DNA of 39,445 bases from Phaeoceros laevis (taxonomy: Eukaryota > Anthocerotophyta > Anthocerotopsida > Notothyladales). The notes below the pieces were generated by a model. That model saw only the letters and a program-made list of their open reading frames with translations. It made no database searches and was not told the origin of the DNA. The DNA lies in the NCBI GenBank assembly GCA_049999765.1, contig JBNGIQ010006639.1, positions 1-39,445 of the forward strand, given 5' to 3'. The translations under genes were made by a program, and so were the position numbers. Below are positions 29,896-39,445 of this stretch, piece after piece. Each line of letters begins with the position of its first letter. The stretch's first letter is position 1.

Positions 29896-31525
29896 CATGC
29901 ATCTATGTCTTCTTCAGGCACAAGGCCAAGCCGACTGCAGTGCTTCATGTGTTGCTCTGCTGCTAAGGCTTTTGTCAGGATGTCGGCAAGATTCTCGGAC
30001 GTATTGATGTAGTGCAACTGAATCTCACCTCTCGCCACCACATCTCTAATGAAATGATGGTGGACCTCTATATGCTTGGTCCTTGAGTGAAAAATTGGAT
30101 TTTTTGCTAACGCTATCGCTCCTTTATTGTCACAAAATAGCTTTGTTGGCTCTAGCTGTGTCTGCCCTACATCATCCAGACATCAGCGATCCCATACTGC
30201 TTCCTTGGCAGCAACAATGAGTGTTTTATATTCTGCTTCTGTGCTCAACAGGCAGCTGTTAGCATTCTTCTTGCATGACCACAAAATGGGGCCTCCTGCA
30301 AGCATAAATACATAAGCTGCTACCGACTTTCTGCTGTCAGGGTCTGCCGCCCAGTCACTGTAACAAAAGCCTTCTAATGATAAGACTTTTTTGTCACACT
30401 TACGGTATGTAATGCAGAAGCTTGCCGTGAGCTTGAGATACCGCATCATTCTCTTCACCTATGTCCAATGGTCCCTGCCATAACCAGCTAGGAATTGCGA
30501 CACCAAGTGTACAGGGAATGCAATGTCGACCCTCGTCAAACACGTCAAATAGATAAGTGTACCCATTGCTGCTTTGTAGGGTATAACATTCATTTCCTGT
30601 ATCTCTGCTACACTGCTTGCTGCATGCTCCTTTGTAAGCTTAACACCCGTAGACAATGGTGTATTGGACCCATGTGCTTCCACCAAGTTGAACCTGCTTA
30701 ACATGTCATTTATATACTTTTTCTATGACAGCTTAAGCTTCTGCTTCTTCCTGTTTCGAATGATTTCGACTCCTAAGCACCACTTCAAGGGTCCAAGGTC
30801 CAACATCTCAAACTCTGACTTCAATAAGTTCTTCACTGTAGCAGCAGATTGGCAGGTCCTGGGTAGCAGCAATTATCAGATCATCGACATACACAAGTGA
30901 CAACATGTAAGCTCCTTTATGTTTGAGTATGTAGATGTTCCCGTTTGTAGTGGCTCTCTTAAATCCACATTTGATAAGAAATGCATCTAAGTGTGCCACA
31001 CTTCTGGACTCTGCTTAAGGCCGTACAGTGTCTTGTGTAGCTTACAGACCAGATGTTCACTTCCCTTCTTAACATACCCTTCGGGCTGTGCCATGTAAAT
31101 CTCCTCATCGAGGTTTCCATTCAAGAAGGTTGTGCGTACATCCATCTGTTCCAGGTCCAAGTCCTCATGAGCTGCTACTGCCAGGACAAGGCGCAAGGTT
31201 GGGAACTTTACAATGGGTGCAAAGGTCTCAAAGTAGTCCTCGCCTTCTCGCTGCAAAAATCCTCTCACAACAAGCCGGGCCTTATACCTTTCTATGCTTC
31301 CATCTGCATTGTATTTTGTCTTAAGTACCCACTTGTTGCTAATGGCCCTTCGTCCTTTTGGCAGCTCTTGCAGAGACCATGTACCATTTTTTATTAATGA
31401 CCCATACTCCTCTTCGATTGCCTTCTTCCAGGTTGTGTCGTCAGGTCCACTATAGGCTTGACGCATGGTAGCAGGGTCTGCAGGATTAGCATTTGCTGCT
31501 GCAACAGCATGGACTTTGGCTGTCC
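29896..31525 (-). pseudogene. Ty1/copia pol remnant: reverse transcriptase and RNase H
   Basis: Minus-strand copia pol, 3' half. From the 5' side: the RT start (WKKAIEEEYGSLIKNGTWSL, then NKWVLKTKYNADGSIERYKA and DYFETFAPIVKFPTLRLVLA), the first RT aspartate in the MDV.T.FLNG motif, and KTLYGLKQSPEVW. The catalytic YVDD box lies near 30895, and the connection and RNase H domain follow (SDWAADPDSRKSVAAYVFML, STEAEY). The C terminus KHIEVHHHFIRDVV, ADILTKAL ends at a TGA (29896-29898). Frame changes near 31000 and 30800 and stops near 30700, 30460 and 30170 make it non-functional. It is truncated upstream at about 31525, where unrelated GC-rich DNA begins, so integrase and gag are missing. It has the opposite orientation to the gag-protease remnant near 2.4-4.0 kb; whether both are one family cannot be told. 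Confidence 0.9.
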
Positions 31526-31800
31526 CGCGAGGGACACCCCGATGGTAGGGCGCGAGCCCTATCATTGGGCAGGCGGGGGTTCGATTCTGAACCCCGGCCA
31601 CCAGCAGGGCCCCCTCTTGCCCACCCCCCTTGCGGAGCCGGCAAGCATGGGGCCACGTGGTGGACTACCACCTTGCCGGACGTGTGCCACTTGAGGCAGG
31701 AGCCCCGCAACTGCGGTTGCGCCATCGATGGGCGGGCGTTCGGCGGCGAGCTGGCGACTGATGGCGAGTTTGGCGAAGACTAGCTGGGATGGGGCCCTTG
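31520..31800 (+). repeat. GC-rich insertion with tRNA-like promoter boxes (possible SINE)
   Basis: A sharply GC-richer block that interrupts copia pol. It contains TGGTAGGGCGCGAGC (like the end of a tRNA D arm / A box) near 31541. About 35 bases on, GGTTCGATTC matches the pol III B box (GGTTCGAnTCC). The latter sits in a perfect hairpin GGGGTTC-GATTCT-GAACCCC. This suggests a tRNA-related head of a SINE, but there is no A-tail or target duplication, and the box spacing is shorter than usual. Confidence 0.35.
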
Positions 31801-33820
31801 AAGCGGGGCTCGTGAGTCCTGGCTCACTGCTGCTTGGCTCGCCGCTGTCGCAGGTGCTCTGGACGCTCCTGGAGCAGCCTGAAACTCAGTGAATCAGATG
31901 GCGACAGCCCGGTGCCTGAAAGGTGGAAGTTTGGTAGAAGTCCGTTGCCAGTACGGTTTGCTGGTGTTAGCATATGCATCCCCCAGACCTCTTCCGACCA
32001 TGACTCCTAGCGCTTTGAACACAACTCCACAAACGCAGGAGGTTAGCCACAAAGCATGACTGCTAAATTCATTGCACGATTGTGCTATGCGGGAAACTCA
32101 CTTCCCAAACCCAAACTCCACGAAGCAGTTGTCACCACAATGACAAGCTGCCAGGAACTAGCAGATCTAGGGTCTGTTTGCAAGTACGATTCAAGAAATG
32201 GTTTTTAAGTGCACAACACACATGCATGCATGCGAATGAAACCCCGTGCAGGGTGATCCTTGCTAAATCTCCAAGTGCAACATGACTAGCATCAAAGTAT
32301 AAGCTTGAATTGGCACATGAAGTGCGAAAGCAAAAACTGTTAGCACGTGCACGCACTTACACTAGAGACTTGCAAATAGCCTGCCGCCCTAGTTGCTGGC
32401 TTGCGGCTATGGAGAAGCTCCCTCTCTCTTGCTGGACAGCGTTGCATCCGCTTGGTAGCACAAAGCATTCAAGGCTGAGCTACAGCTACCACTAGCCTTG
32501 CAGGAATCTCGGGCCTAAAATGGCTGTTGAGTGTCAACAGACAAACCCCATAAAGCGAGACTATAAAAAGAACAAATGCTAATTACCCCTTTTCACTGCC
32601 ACGTGGGCAAGGATGGTAACAACACTTATCCCTGAATAAACACACTTAATTAGAGCAGTTGCTAACCCCGAGCATGGCTATGCATAACCCGGCTAAATGC
32701 CTCATGACACTTTTTCAATTCATTTAGTGGCCAAGATTCCAAACGCGTGTGTCGTTGGGGTGACCGACTGGTGGCATCTCCATTCAAGCACAGTTCAAGC
32801 ATTGTTCAAGCACTGCTCAAGCCATTGTAGGTGCGCCATGAGTCAAGGAGTGCGCGCAAGCATGATAGGCTAGAGAGAGGGGCTTTAGAAGGTCTCTCCT
32901 AGGCAAGGACAAGGTAGTCTTTGCAAGTCTTTGCTTCAAACATGTACTTCCGCCTTGCCGGCAGAGCTTGCATGCATTTCCTAGATTCGTTTCATGAATC
33001 TTGTGTGCATCCTTGTCTTTAGATTGTGCTAGGCTCAATTATTTGCATGTATACGACAAACATTACAAATTCTAGGCATCACTTAAAATACAAAATATTT
33101 TTCATTATTTCTTTGTAAGTTCAAACTTCAGGCTAGCTACTAGCCGGGTAAATGTTATAGCTAGTATGTTTTTCTCATGTTGTTTCGAGACTTTGCTACT
33201 TGTGATGTAGTTTGGCATGACAAAGTGGAAGAAGCTGCTTAAAAATACTAGACAAAGGAATCAGACAAGTAGCTCAAAGCTACTGAAAAATGGTTCCAAA
33301 ATTGGGGATCAAACTTCGGAACCGTATCCACTATGAAGCATATGACATCTTCCTGCTCTTTGGCTAAATGATGTGAAAAATGAATAAGAAAAACATTTTC
33401 CCCTCCTTACATAGACATGTCTGAAATGAAAGCTGTAAAAGATAACTATGACTTGCTCTTCTTTATAATTCTCTAGTTCTCTCATTGTGCTCAACCTTAG
33501 GTTACAGGGGACAATGTGCCTAGGGGTTCCAAGGTTAAATCGTAGTGCATGTCTCCTACCTTGCTTCATAGCCCACGGGTAGAGGGCGTGGTGATAGTGA
33601 CAATACACTAACTCAAGAGCTTTTGAAAATTTATCCAATGACTAGCATGAGCTCCCCAAAAAGGCTCGAGAAAAATGCGTGTATCCTATCCACGTAGGCA
33701 CCGATGACGTGGTTCTCTTTCGACTCTGTTTGAAATTGTTGGAGGTGGGCAGAAAGCGAAAGGGGAATGTGAGAGGGTAGGCAGTAGGAGTGTCTTGCTC
33801 TTCGCTGGACCGATTGAGCC
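31801..33820. other. Gene-free region upstream of the SUN gene
   Basis: No coding sequence recognised. Small features: a 15-base palindrome TGTTGAGTGTCAACA near 32524; ACTATAAAAAG near 32560 and a CCACGTGG G-box core near 32600, which could be an old promoter or LTR; and four spaced TTCAAGCA-type words at about 32784-32822. Part of 31850-32050 may be further copia pol in minus orientation, too decayed to assign. Confidence 0.35.
33705..33712 (+). promoter_or_regulatory. ACGT-core element (TGACGTGG) upstream of SUN
   Basis: TGACGTGG lies 109 bases before the SUN start codon, with a CACGTA core 14 bases further upstream. ACGT cores are plant bZIP binding sites. Position is suggestive, but function is not shown. 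Confidence 0.3.
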
Positions 33821-35239
33821 ATGGCGGATGGTGCGATGCCAACTTCAAGCGGGCCTCAGCAGCCGGCCGCGCCATCTTCCGCTAGAAGAGAGCTGGGAAT
33901 CACGAAAACGCACCAACAGCAGCTGGTGCGTTCCAGCCGGGAAACCCGCAGCCAGCGACAAAGGGACGACTCATCTGTCGCCACATCGGCCGCGGCAAAG
34001 TGGTACAGGCGTAGGCTGGGATCCGGTGCTCTTGATGCCGAAAAAGAGGAGAACCCAAGCTCGGGGGATGCCAAGGAGTGTGAAGCAGCCTCTGCTCGTG
34101 CAGCCAAGAAGAGGACTGCGGGGAAAGTACATCTTCACAAGAAAAGCGCGCCTACTAAGGAGAATCCGTCTCTCGCTGGTCAGCTGCTACCGGCTCTCTT
34201 CTTCTTGCTGCTCTCAGGTGCAGCGCTAGTACTCTGGTGGAGGCATGTAGCCACGCTGGCGACAGAGCCTGTGAATCAGCGGGTGCAGGGACTGGAGCAG
34301 ACCTCGGACCACATCCAGAGCCAGCTCCAGCATCTGGATGCCAAGATAGGAGCACAAGTAATTGAGCTCAGGAACGAGTTAGAGGACCGGATGGACAGGC
34401 ACATGACCTCGGAAAAAGCGCAAGGGCACAGCATATTGGCTAGGTTGGAAGAAATACAGGTATCCCTGCAGAAGCTGCAACAGGAACAGGCCAAGCAGCG
34501 TCAGCAATTTCTTGACAATATCCAGGTAGCAGACGCCGGTGCTCTGACCGAGCAACAGGCATACGAGCTCGTCAAGTCCCTGTTTGATAACTGGGTGGCG
34601 AGGCGGGACGAAAGTGCCTTGACCCTAGAGGAAGTGCAAGCGGCTGCGAAGCTGATCGCGCAAGAGGAGGTGGAGAAGCATGCAGCCGATGGCATAGGAC
34701 GGGTGGATTTCGCGGTGGAGAGTGGTGGAGGGCGAGTGGTGGATCACTCCGAGGGGTTCTTCCACCACGGGGGCACATGGACAATGTTGGTTTTGAGCTT
34801 TCTTCCTGGATCACATCATCGGCATCCTCTGGCAGACAGGGTCTTGCAGCCCAGCTTTGGTGAGCCGGGGCAGTGCCTGCCTCTGCGAGGAAGCGATGTG
34901 TTCGTTGATGTATCGCTCCGGATGGCCATCCATCCGGAAGCCGTCACGTTGGAGCATGTCTCTAATTTGGTTGCCTTCGATGTATCCAGTGCACCCAGGC
35001 AGTTTCAGATCTGGGGATGGCAAGCCAACGGAACTCAGGCTCATCGTGTGCTAGGTGTCGAAGCTCCCAGGCCCTTGGGGATGTTCACCTATCAGTTGGA
35101 GGGTCCGAGGGTTCAGACTTTCAATCTCACTGACTCGTCAGGACAGGTCGTAAACATGGTTCGCTTACAGGTGCTATCCAACTATGGAAGTCAAACACAT
35201 ACTTGCCTCTACAGGCTGCGCGTTCATGGCTGTCCTTGA
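33821..35239 (+). CDS. SUN: SUN-domain nuclear envelope protein (plant SUN1/SUN2 class)
   Basis: Inner nuclear membrane subunit of the LINC complex, which binds KASH proteins in the perinuclear space and links chromatin to the cytoskeleton. It is an intronless 472-residue frame, close to the usual length of plant C-terminal SUN proteins. The N-terminal nucleoplasmic part (1-118) is basic with a likely nuclear localisation segment (AAKKRTAGKVHLHKK, 95-109). One membrane segment lies at about 121-140 (QLLPALFFLLLSGAALVLWW). A coiled coil follows at about 150-235 for trimerisation, then the SUN domain at about 295-470. Diagnostic blocks are DFAVESGGGRVVDHSEG, PSFGEPGQCLPLRG, PEAVTLEHV, SSAPRQFQIWGW and HTCLYRLRVHG. 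Cys352 and Cys462 match the conserved SUN-domain cysteine pair. ATG 33821 sits in a good context (GCCATGGCG). Confidence 0.96.
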   Translation: MADGAMPTSSGPQQPAAPSSARRELGITKTHQQQLVRSSRETRSQRQRDDSSVATSAAAKWYRRRLGSGALDAEKEENPSSGDAKECEAASARAAKKRTAGKVHLHKKSAPTKENPSLAGQLLPALFFLLLSGAALVLWWRHVATLATEPVNQRVQGLEQTSDHIQSQLQHLDAKIGAQVIELRNELEDRMDRHMTSEKAQGHSILARLEEIQVSLQKLQQEQAKQRQQFLDNIQVADAGALTEQQAYELVKSLFDNWVARRDESALTLEEVQAAAKLIAQEEVEKHAADGIGRVDFAVESGGGRVVDHSEGFFHHGGTWTMLVLSFLPGSHHRHPLADRVLQPSFGEPGQCLPLRGSDVFVDVSLRMAIHPEAVTLEHVSNLVAFDVSSAPRQFQIWGWQANGTQAHRVLGVEAPRPLGMFTYQLEGPRVQTFNLTDSSGQVVNMVRLQVLSNYGSQTHTCLYRLRVHGCP

Positions 35240-35541
35240 CAACGTAAGTCTTGCAAGTTTGATGGAACTCTGAACCAGTGGTACAAAACAACTGATGAAG
35301 ACATCTTTCGTACATTCATCCGTACAACAAGTGAGTTGTCACGTCGCTGGCCACAACGATAGGCATCGCAGAAGAAGGCCAATGTTCTACTCAGTTCAGT
35401 TGACGCAAGTTGATACAACGACTTGCAGCAAGCATTAGATATAGAGGCGACTCAATTGGTAACTGGAGTCATCTACATCTTATTATATACATTTCGGGTG
35501 CTCCTTTGATAGTGCTCGCTTCTAGACAGCACACATCTTAC
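35240..35541. other. Convergent intergenic region between SUN and PIRL
   Basis: About 300 bases that must hold both 3' untranslated regions, since the two genes end toward each other. No further gene. Confidence 0.6.
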
Positions 35542-37301
35542 TCACAGCTGCTCGAAGTAGTCTTCAGAGCGTCGAGTGTTGCGGCCGAACGACTTCGGTG
35601 ACGATCCCAACATGTCTTGAATGCTTCCCATCCAGTCACCCATCCACGACATGCCACTCAGCCCTGGGAACCACCCATTGTCCGGAGCCCTGCAGGTAGC
35701 TGTAACACTGCTTTCCTGCACCTCCGTAAGACTGTTGTTCCACTTCAGCAACAGGTATTCCATAACAGCCTCGTGACTATGTGATACAACATCGAGAGGA
35801 GGATCCACCAGGGGGTTCTCATCTAGCTTTAGCCTCACCAGCTTGTCTAGTCTTCCCATGGAGACCGGCAGCTCTCTGATTTGGTTAAAGCTCAGATCCA
35901 AATCTTCCAAGCTGACTAAGTCCCCTAGAGAGTCTGGAACCCTGGTAAGGTCGCTGAAGTTGCTGCTCACATTGAGCACCTGCAGACTGGTGAGTTGTCC
36001 AAGGGCTTCAGGGAGACCTCTTAATTTATTGAAGTGCACATCCAGGTACTTCAAAGCTTTCAGCTCACAGATTGAGTTGGGCAAGACGCTGAGGCTGTTG
36101 TAATGTAAAGAGAGCTTCTGTAAGCTTTCTAGCGTGTAGCCAAATTTTGCCGGCAGAAACAGTATCTGGTTGAAGTTGGCGTACAACTCAACCAAGGCCC
36201 TGGCATGGAGCAAATACCATGTCACACAAGCGTTTGCAGGCATTTGCCCTCACAGGAAACCGAAGATGGTCAAGCAAGCAAGCTCGAGAGCCAAATGGGA
36301 CAGAAAGCAGCGCGGAATTACCTGCATCTCGCAATGCTCTCAGGGAGAGTTGTAAGCCGATTTCCAGAAACATCCAATACCCTGAGGTTCTGCAGTAGAC
36401 CGACGGAGTCAGGCAGGGATTTGAGCTGGTTGGAGTTGACTCTCAGCGTGGAGAGATTGGAGAGCCCCGCAATGGCATCAGGTACGACCTGGGGACAGGA
36501 GGAGCAAATATGAGGACCGACCAAGGACGTGGAAGGAAGTTCAGAAAGCACACCCAATGCATTGAACCGACCTCCAACTGGTTAGAAGATAGGTCCAGAA
36601 TGATGAGAGTGTAGATCCTGCCGAAGGACTCGGGCAGGTGCTCCAGACCTCTGCCACTTAGGTCCAACTCCTGTTGCTTGTTCACAAATGCGTTTTGCAG
36701 CTCACTGCTGAGCGAGTCGTCGGCGTCGGGTGCCTTCTGAGGGCGCTCCGGGACATGTGGAGTTCGGGATTCGGAGGCAAGGGCGGCCTCCGCGCGCTTG
36801 ACGATATCCTCGTAGGTGCAGTGCAGCTCTTCAAGCTGTACGATGGACTTGTAGGGCAGCTTCTCCTTCTCCGCTGCCTCGCGCACGTCACTTTCATTTA
36901 CCGCCTGCAGGCACGGCAGCGGGTAAGATGGGATATGCAGGTGCAGCCGACTTCCAACCTGCCCTAGCACGAACCAGGCGCACTGGAAACAAGACATGCG
37001 TTCTGGCGGAGGCGAAAGATACCTGCTCCACATTCCAGGAAGAAGCGTCTACGCCTGCGGGAATGGGGGCGAACGCAAGGGCGTCCAGCTGGCGAGACAA
37101 ATGGTTGTCGATGCGGGCAAGCGAAACGTGAGCCTCGTCCACCATGTAGCGCGGAGGGCGTGCTCCTAGAGCCTTGAGCATGGCCCGACTCTGCGCCAAA
37201 TCCAGCAAGGGAGGCAGCTGCTGCGCCACCCCTGCCCGCTCCTCTTGCTCCAAAGGAAGCACCTCCAGGTCGGCCTCCTGCTGCCACCCGAACTCCGCCA
37301 T
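35542..37301 (-). CDS. PIRL: Plant intracellular Ras-group-related LRR protein (PIRL)
   Basis: Cytosolic leucine-rich-repeat protein of the plant PIRL family, related to animal and fungal Ras-binding LRR proteins (SHOC2/Sur-8 type); Arabidopsis PIRL1 and PIRL9 are needed for pollen development. Four minus-strand exons join in phase: 37301-37023, 36904-36572, 36488-36322, 36199-35542, giving 478 residues. The N-terminal helical region includes [20 protein letters not shown] and [18 protein letters not shown]. About ten LRRs of the LxxLxxLxLxxNxLxxLPxx type follow, with family blocks [36 protein letters not shown] and [19 protein letters not shown]. The C-terminal tail [18 protein letters not shown] ends in DYFEQL. 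ATG 37301 is the first ATG in frame. The gene is convergent with SUN. Confidence 0.95.
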
Positions 37302-38140
37302 TCCGTCTGATGACGGTGCTGATCCCTGCCCGCCGTCGATGGGAGAGAAAGTCACGCAACGTGTGGCTGACTGACAACCGGTTAAGTGCCAAGCTTAGGC
37401 CGGACAGGCGGCCCAAGTCGGTGCCTCCCGGACCGGAGATGTCGTAAATGAACAAAATACTGCATTGCTCCTTAGGATGGAGATGGGGCAGCCATGTAGT
37501 GGCGTCGTATCATTCGCTCCTTCTGGGTTGCGCCACTCCCCGGGAGGGACCTACGGACCGTCCGGTTAATTATCGCCCAGCACACTCGACCCTCTTTATT
37601 TGTTACCCCCAAGGAGTAGTGAAATCAACAACACTTATAGTGGTATAACAAAGTAGAGGTAATGACGCTTAAAATTTATTTAATTATTTAAGTAAGTGAT
37701 TACACATTAATGTAGTAATTAGCCAATTAGCTGCCTATGTGTGGCGTGCTAATCAAAAGATCATGCTAAAGCCTACTTCTTCATATCTCTTCTTGTTCCG
37801 TTAGCACGTTGGGCAGTAATCCTCAGCAAGAGGCCCGGCGTGCCCATTTCACACCGGAACACTCCGCGAGGGACTCCTGACGGCCCATTTGAGGCCGTTG
37901 GCGAACCAAGGCACCGGCGAACCCACTCGATCAGGACGCAGCCATAGGCCTTATGCAACTACACTGGACAGCTTGCGCGCAGAGCACCGATCGGCCCGAA
38001 CACGTATCGCCATGCATTGTGGCCACGTCCTTGATGTGCATTTGCAGTAATCAGGGATGTCCAAGTTAAATCACTCGTTCTGAAGGTCCTCTGTTTTTTT
38101 TCCAACAACAAAAAAATATATAGTCCGCTTCTTGCCATTT
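37302..38140. other. Gene-free region upstream of PIRL
   Basis: 5' flank of the PIRL gene (GC-rich near the start codon), then AT-rich DNA (37640-37740) and short frames without domains. The PIRL promoter is presumably here; no specific element stands out. Confidence 0.45.
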
Positions 38141-38690
38141 TGGTGAAAAAACGGAAGACCAAGGGACGCTGGCTGGCGGCATCCATCAATCTTTCGCTTT
38201 TGCTATTTTGGTGGAAAAAGGGACGCCGGCCGGCGCACTTAACCACCGACAAATTGGTGCACACAAGACCATATCCTTACGATTCCTTCAGCAAAAATGG
38301 CGTGCTACCACTCATATGAATTGCAGTAAAAAGACGGTCATTTTAAAATATAGCACGCACAGATTCGACCTTTGTACAAGATCTTACAAAGCAAAAAAGC
38401 GAAAATGGGGAAAAATAAAAAACCACAGGTCACCAGGCGGCGTCATCCTGCGGTCTTCAATTTTACCACATGTTTGGAAAAAATCGAAGACCACAGGACG
38501 CTAGCTGGCGGCGTCCGTGCTCTTCGGTTTTTCCCGTCTCTGTGGTACAAACAAGACCATATTCCGATGATTCCTTCACCAAAAAGGGCGTGCTACCACT
38601 CATGTGAATTGCAATGAAAAGACGGTCATTTTGAGATATAGCACGCATAGATTCAGCCTTTTTACATGATCTTACAAGAAAAAACGGGAA
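38140..38690. repeat. 287-base direct repeat, probably LTR or leader of the gypsy element
   Basis: 38255-38395 and 38542-38682 are imperfect direct copies, 287 bases apart (shared words: CGTGCTACCACTCAT, AAGACGGTCATTTT, ATAGCACGCA, GATCTTACAA). A shorter module, GAAGACCA.GGGACGCTGGCTGGCGGC-like, occurs near 38147 and 38484. They lie on the 3' side of the Ty3/gypsy element that enters from the right edge, so they may be tandem blocks in its LTR. Confidence 0.75.
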
Positions 38691-38719
38691 AAACACCGTC
38701 AGCCGGCACCCATTACGCC

Positions 38720-38825
38720 ATCGGAAAACCCCTTTAAAGGGTTTTTGGTAGAGGATCTGACGCCGCCAGCAAGTTTCCTTTTCTCCTCCGAAAAACCCCT
38801 TAAAGGTCAGAGGAGAAAGGGTTTC
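38720..38825. repeat. Inverted-repeat rich segment
   Basis: AAACCCCTTTAAAGGGTTTT is a near-perfect palindrome near 38727-38746. CCTTTTCTCCTC and GAGGAGAAAGG (about 38787-38821) form a second potential hairpin, with ACCCCTTAAAGG in its loop. Likely part of the retroelement LTR. Confidence 0.6.
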
Positions 38826-39109
38826 AACCGCGGGCTGAAAACTTCTTGGCAACCGCGTTGAAACCCTGTAATGGCGCCAACTGCATGCCTGGTTAGGGCC
38901 AGGTCTTTCTTATTTAAAGGAGAAAACAGCCCGTAACGAGCATTACATAAAGCCGGTGCATATGCAGCAATGCCGCATGCTGTGGCATTAACATGCAAAG
39001 TATCGTGAACTGAAAGTGAAAAGGTAGTTAAAGTTTTACTACCACTAGAAACCTCTTTACCGCGCTAGTTATCACTATTTACCCTGACTGCCCTCTAGTT
39101 ACCGTGACA
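38826..39109 (-). repeat. LTR (start) of a Ty3/gypsy chromovirus
   Basis: On the minus strand, the coding end is followed by GAAGCCTCGCCCCCGGGGAG and then TGTCACGGTAACTAG, a typical LTR start (TGTCAC) next to a purine-rich tract. LTR begins at 39109 and runs to lower coordinates. A TTTAAATAAG TATA-like box lies near 38915. The far end was not located; the boundary given is nominal. Confidence 0.6.
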
Positions 39110-39445
39110 ACTGCTCCCCGGGGGCGAGGCTTCGTCCTCGAAGCCGGGAATGGATAAGGCATGGTGCCGAATATACTCCCGCAAAAGGTCCCGGCAGTGT
39201 GTAAGATTGGCTAGTGGCTCCCAGGTGGCATCAGACAAAGGGTAGCCGTGCCATAAAATCAGAAACTGCCACTGTCGGCACACCTGCCGATGCTGCAGAA
39301 TAGCCTCTACTTCATACTCGGCTTCTCCATACGTGAGGTCAGGAGGGGGACGAACTGGTGGTTCCCCCCTGTAAAGTTTCAACATGGACGAATGAAAAAC
39401 ATTATGGATTTTACTGGTGGCAGGTAACTTTAATTCAAAGGCAGC
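39095..39445 (-). CDS. Ty3/gypsy integrase C terminus with chromodomain (partial)
   Basis: Open on the minus strand from the window edge to the TAG at 39095-39097; the 5' part is outside. It begins with the conserved integrase tail KLPATSKIHNVFHSSMLKLY. A chromodomain follows (YEVEAILQHRQ, QFLILWHGYPLSDATWEPLA), which targets chromovirus integration to marked chromatin. The last five sense codons and the stop (39095-39109) lie inside the LTR. No stop or frameshift appears in the visible part, so this copy may be young. Confidence 0.9.
   Translation of the reverse strand, partial: AAFELKLPATSKIHNVFHSSMLKLYRGEPPVRPPPDLTYGEAEYEVEAILQHRQVCRQWQFLILWHGYPLSDATWEPLANLTHCRDLLREYIRHHALSIPGFEDEASPPGSSCHGN

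Noticed and set aside
31535-31620. A functional tRNA gene
   Set aside because: The B box and T-arm-like hairpin are present, but the acceptor stem, D arm and anticodon arm cannot be formed convincingly.
33856-34107. Antisense genes within the SUN and PIRL loci
   Set aside because: These frames mirror real coding exons on the opposite strand and have no domains or independent support.

Overview
The window is nuclear DNA from a green plant (streptophyte). Four genes have plant-type architecture: a TRM3/TARBP1-like tRNA ribose methyltransferase, an MFSD5/MOT2-type MFS transporter, a single-pass SUN-domain protein, and a PIRL-class leucine-rich-repeat protein. They are split by many short introns (about 50-400 bases) or have none, and they sit between plant-type Ty1/copia and Ty3/gypsy chromodomain retrotransposons. 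Nothing fixes the species. Compact introns and dense, decayed transposons would suit a bryophyte, lycophyte or charophyte; this is inference. Three runs of N mark assembly gaps (1551-1650, 9493-9592, 24765-24774).

Layout. 1-9150 is a mosaic of broken mobile elements: a DNA-transposase-like remnant with a helix-turn-helix (minus strand), a partial ORF of unknown origin, the gag-protease half of a copia element with its leader, then two blocks of unrecognised, degenerate gag/ORF1-like reading frames. 9593-11586 is non-coding, with a GAAAC-rich hAT-like stretch, a 188-base inverted-repeat MITE and an 11-base minisatellite. 11587-21074 is the methyltransferase gene; 34 exons could be placed in consistent phase, giving 1,839 residues. 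21595-23669 is the transporter (7 exons, 458 residues), on the same strand 520 bases downstream.

23670-33820 is again accessory DNA: an ACATGT-rich satellite, a 53-base tandem repeat broken by a gap, a second copy of the copia leader repeat, and an AT-rich inverted-repeat element that carries a CDK-like kinase fragment. It also holds a tRNA-derived SINE with an 18-base target duplication, and the 3' half of a copia element (RT-RNase H, polypurine tract, 380-base LTR) with an antisense ORF between pol and the LTR. 33821-35239 is the SUN gene; 35542-37301 is the PIRL gene, convergent with it. The window ends in a 287-base direct repeat and the 3' end of a Ty3/gypsy chromovirus that runs off the edge.

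The four host genes do not form a pathway. They are housekeeping genes (tRNA Gm modification, anion/molybdate-type transport, nuclear-envelope LINC complex, Ras-group LRR signalling) embedded in transposon-rich DNA. The least explained material is the kinase-carrying inverted-repeat element, the covarying hairpin in the dispersed leader repeat, the copia antisense ORF, and the unassigned gag/ORF1-like frames at 4408-9148.
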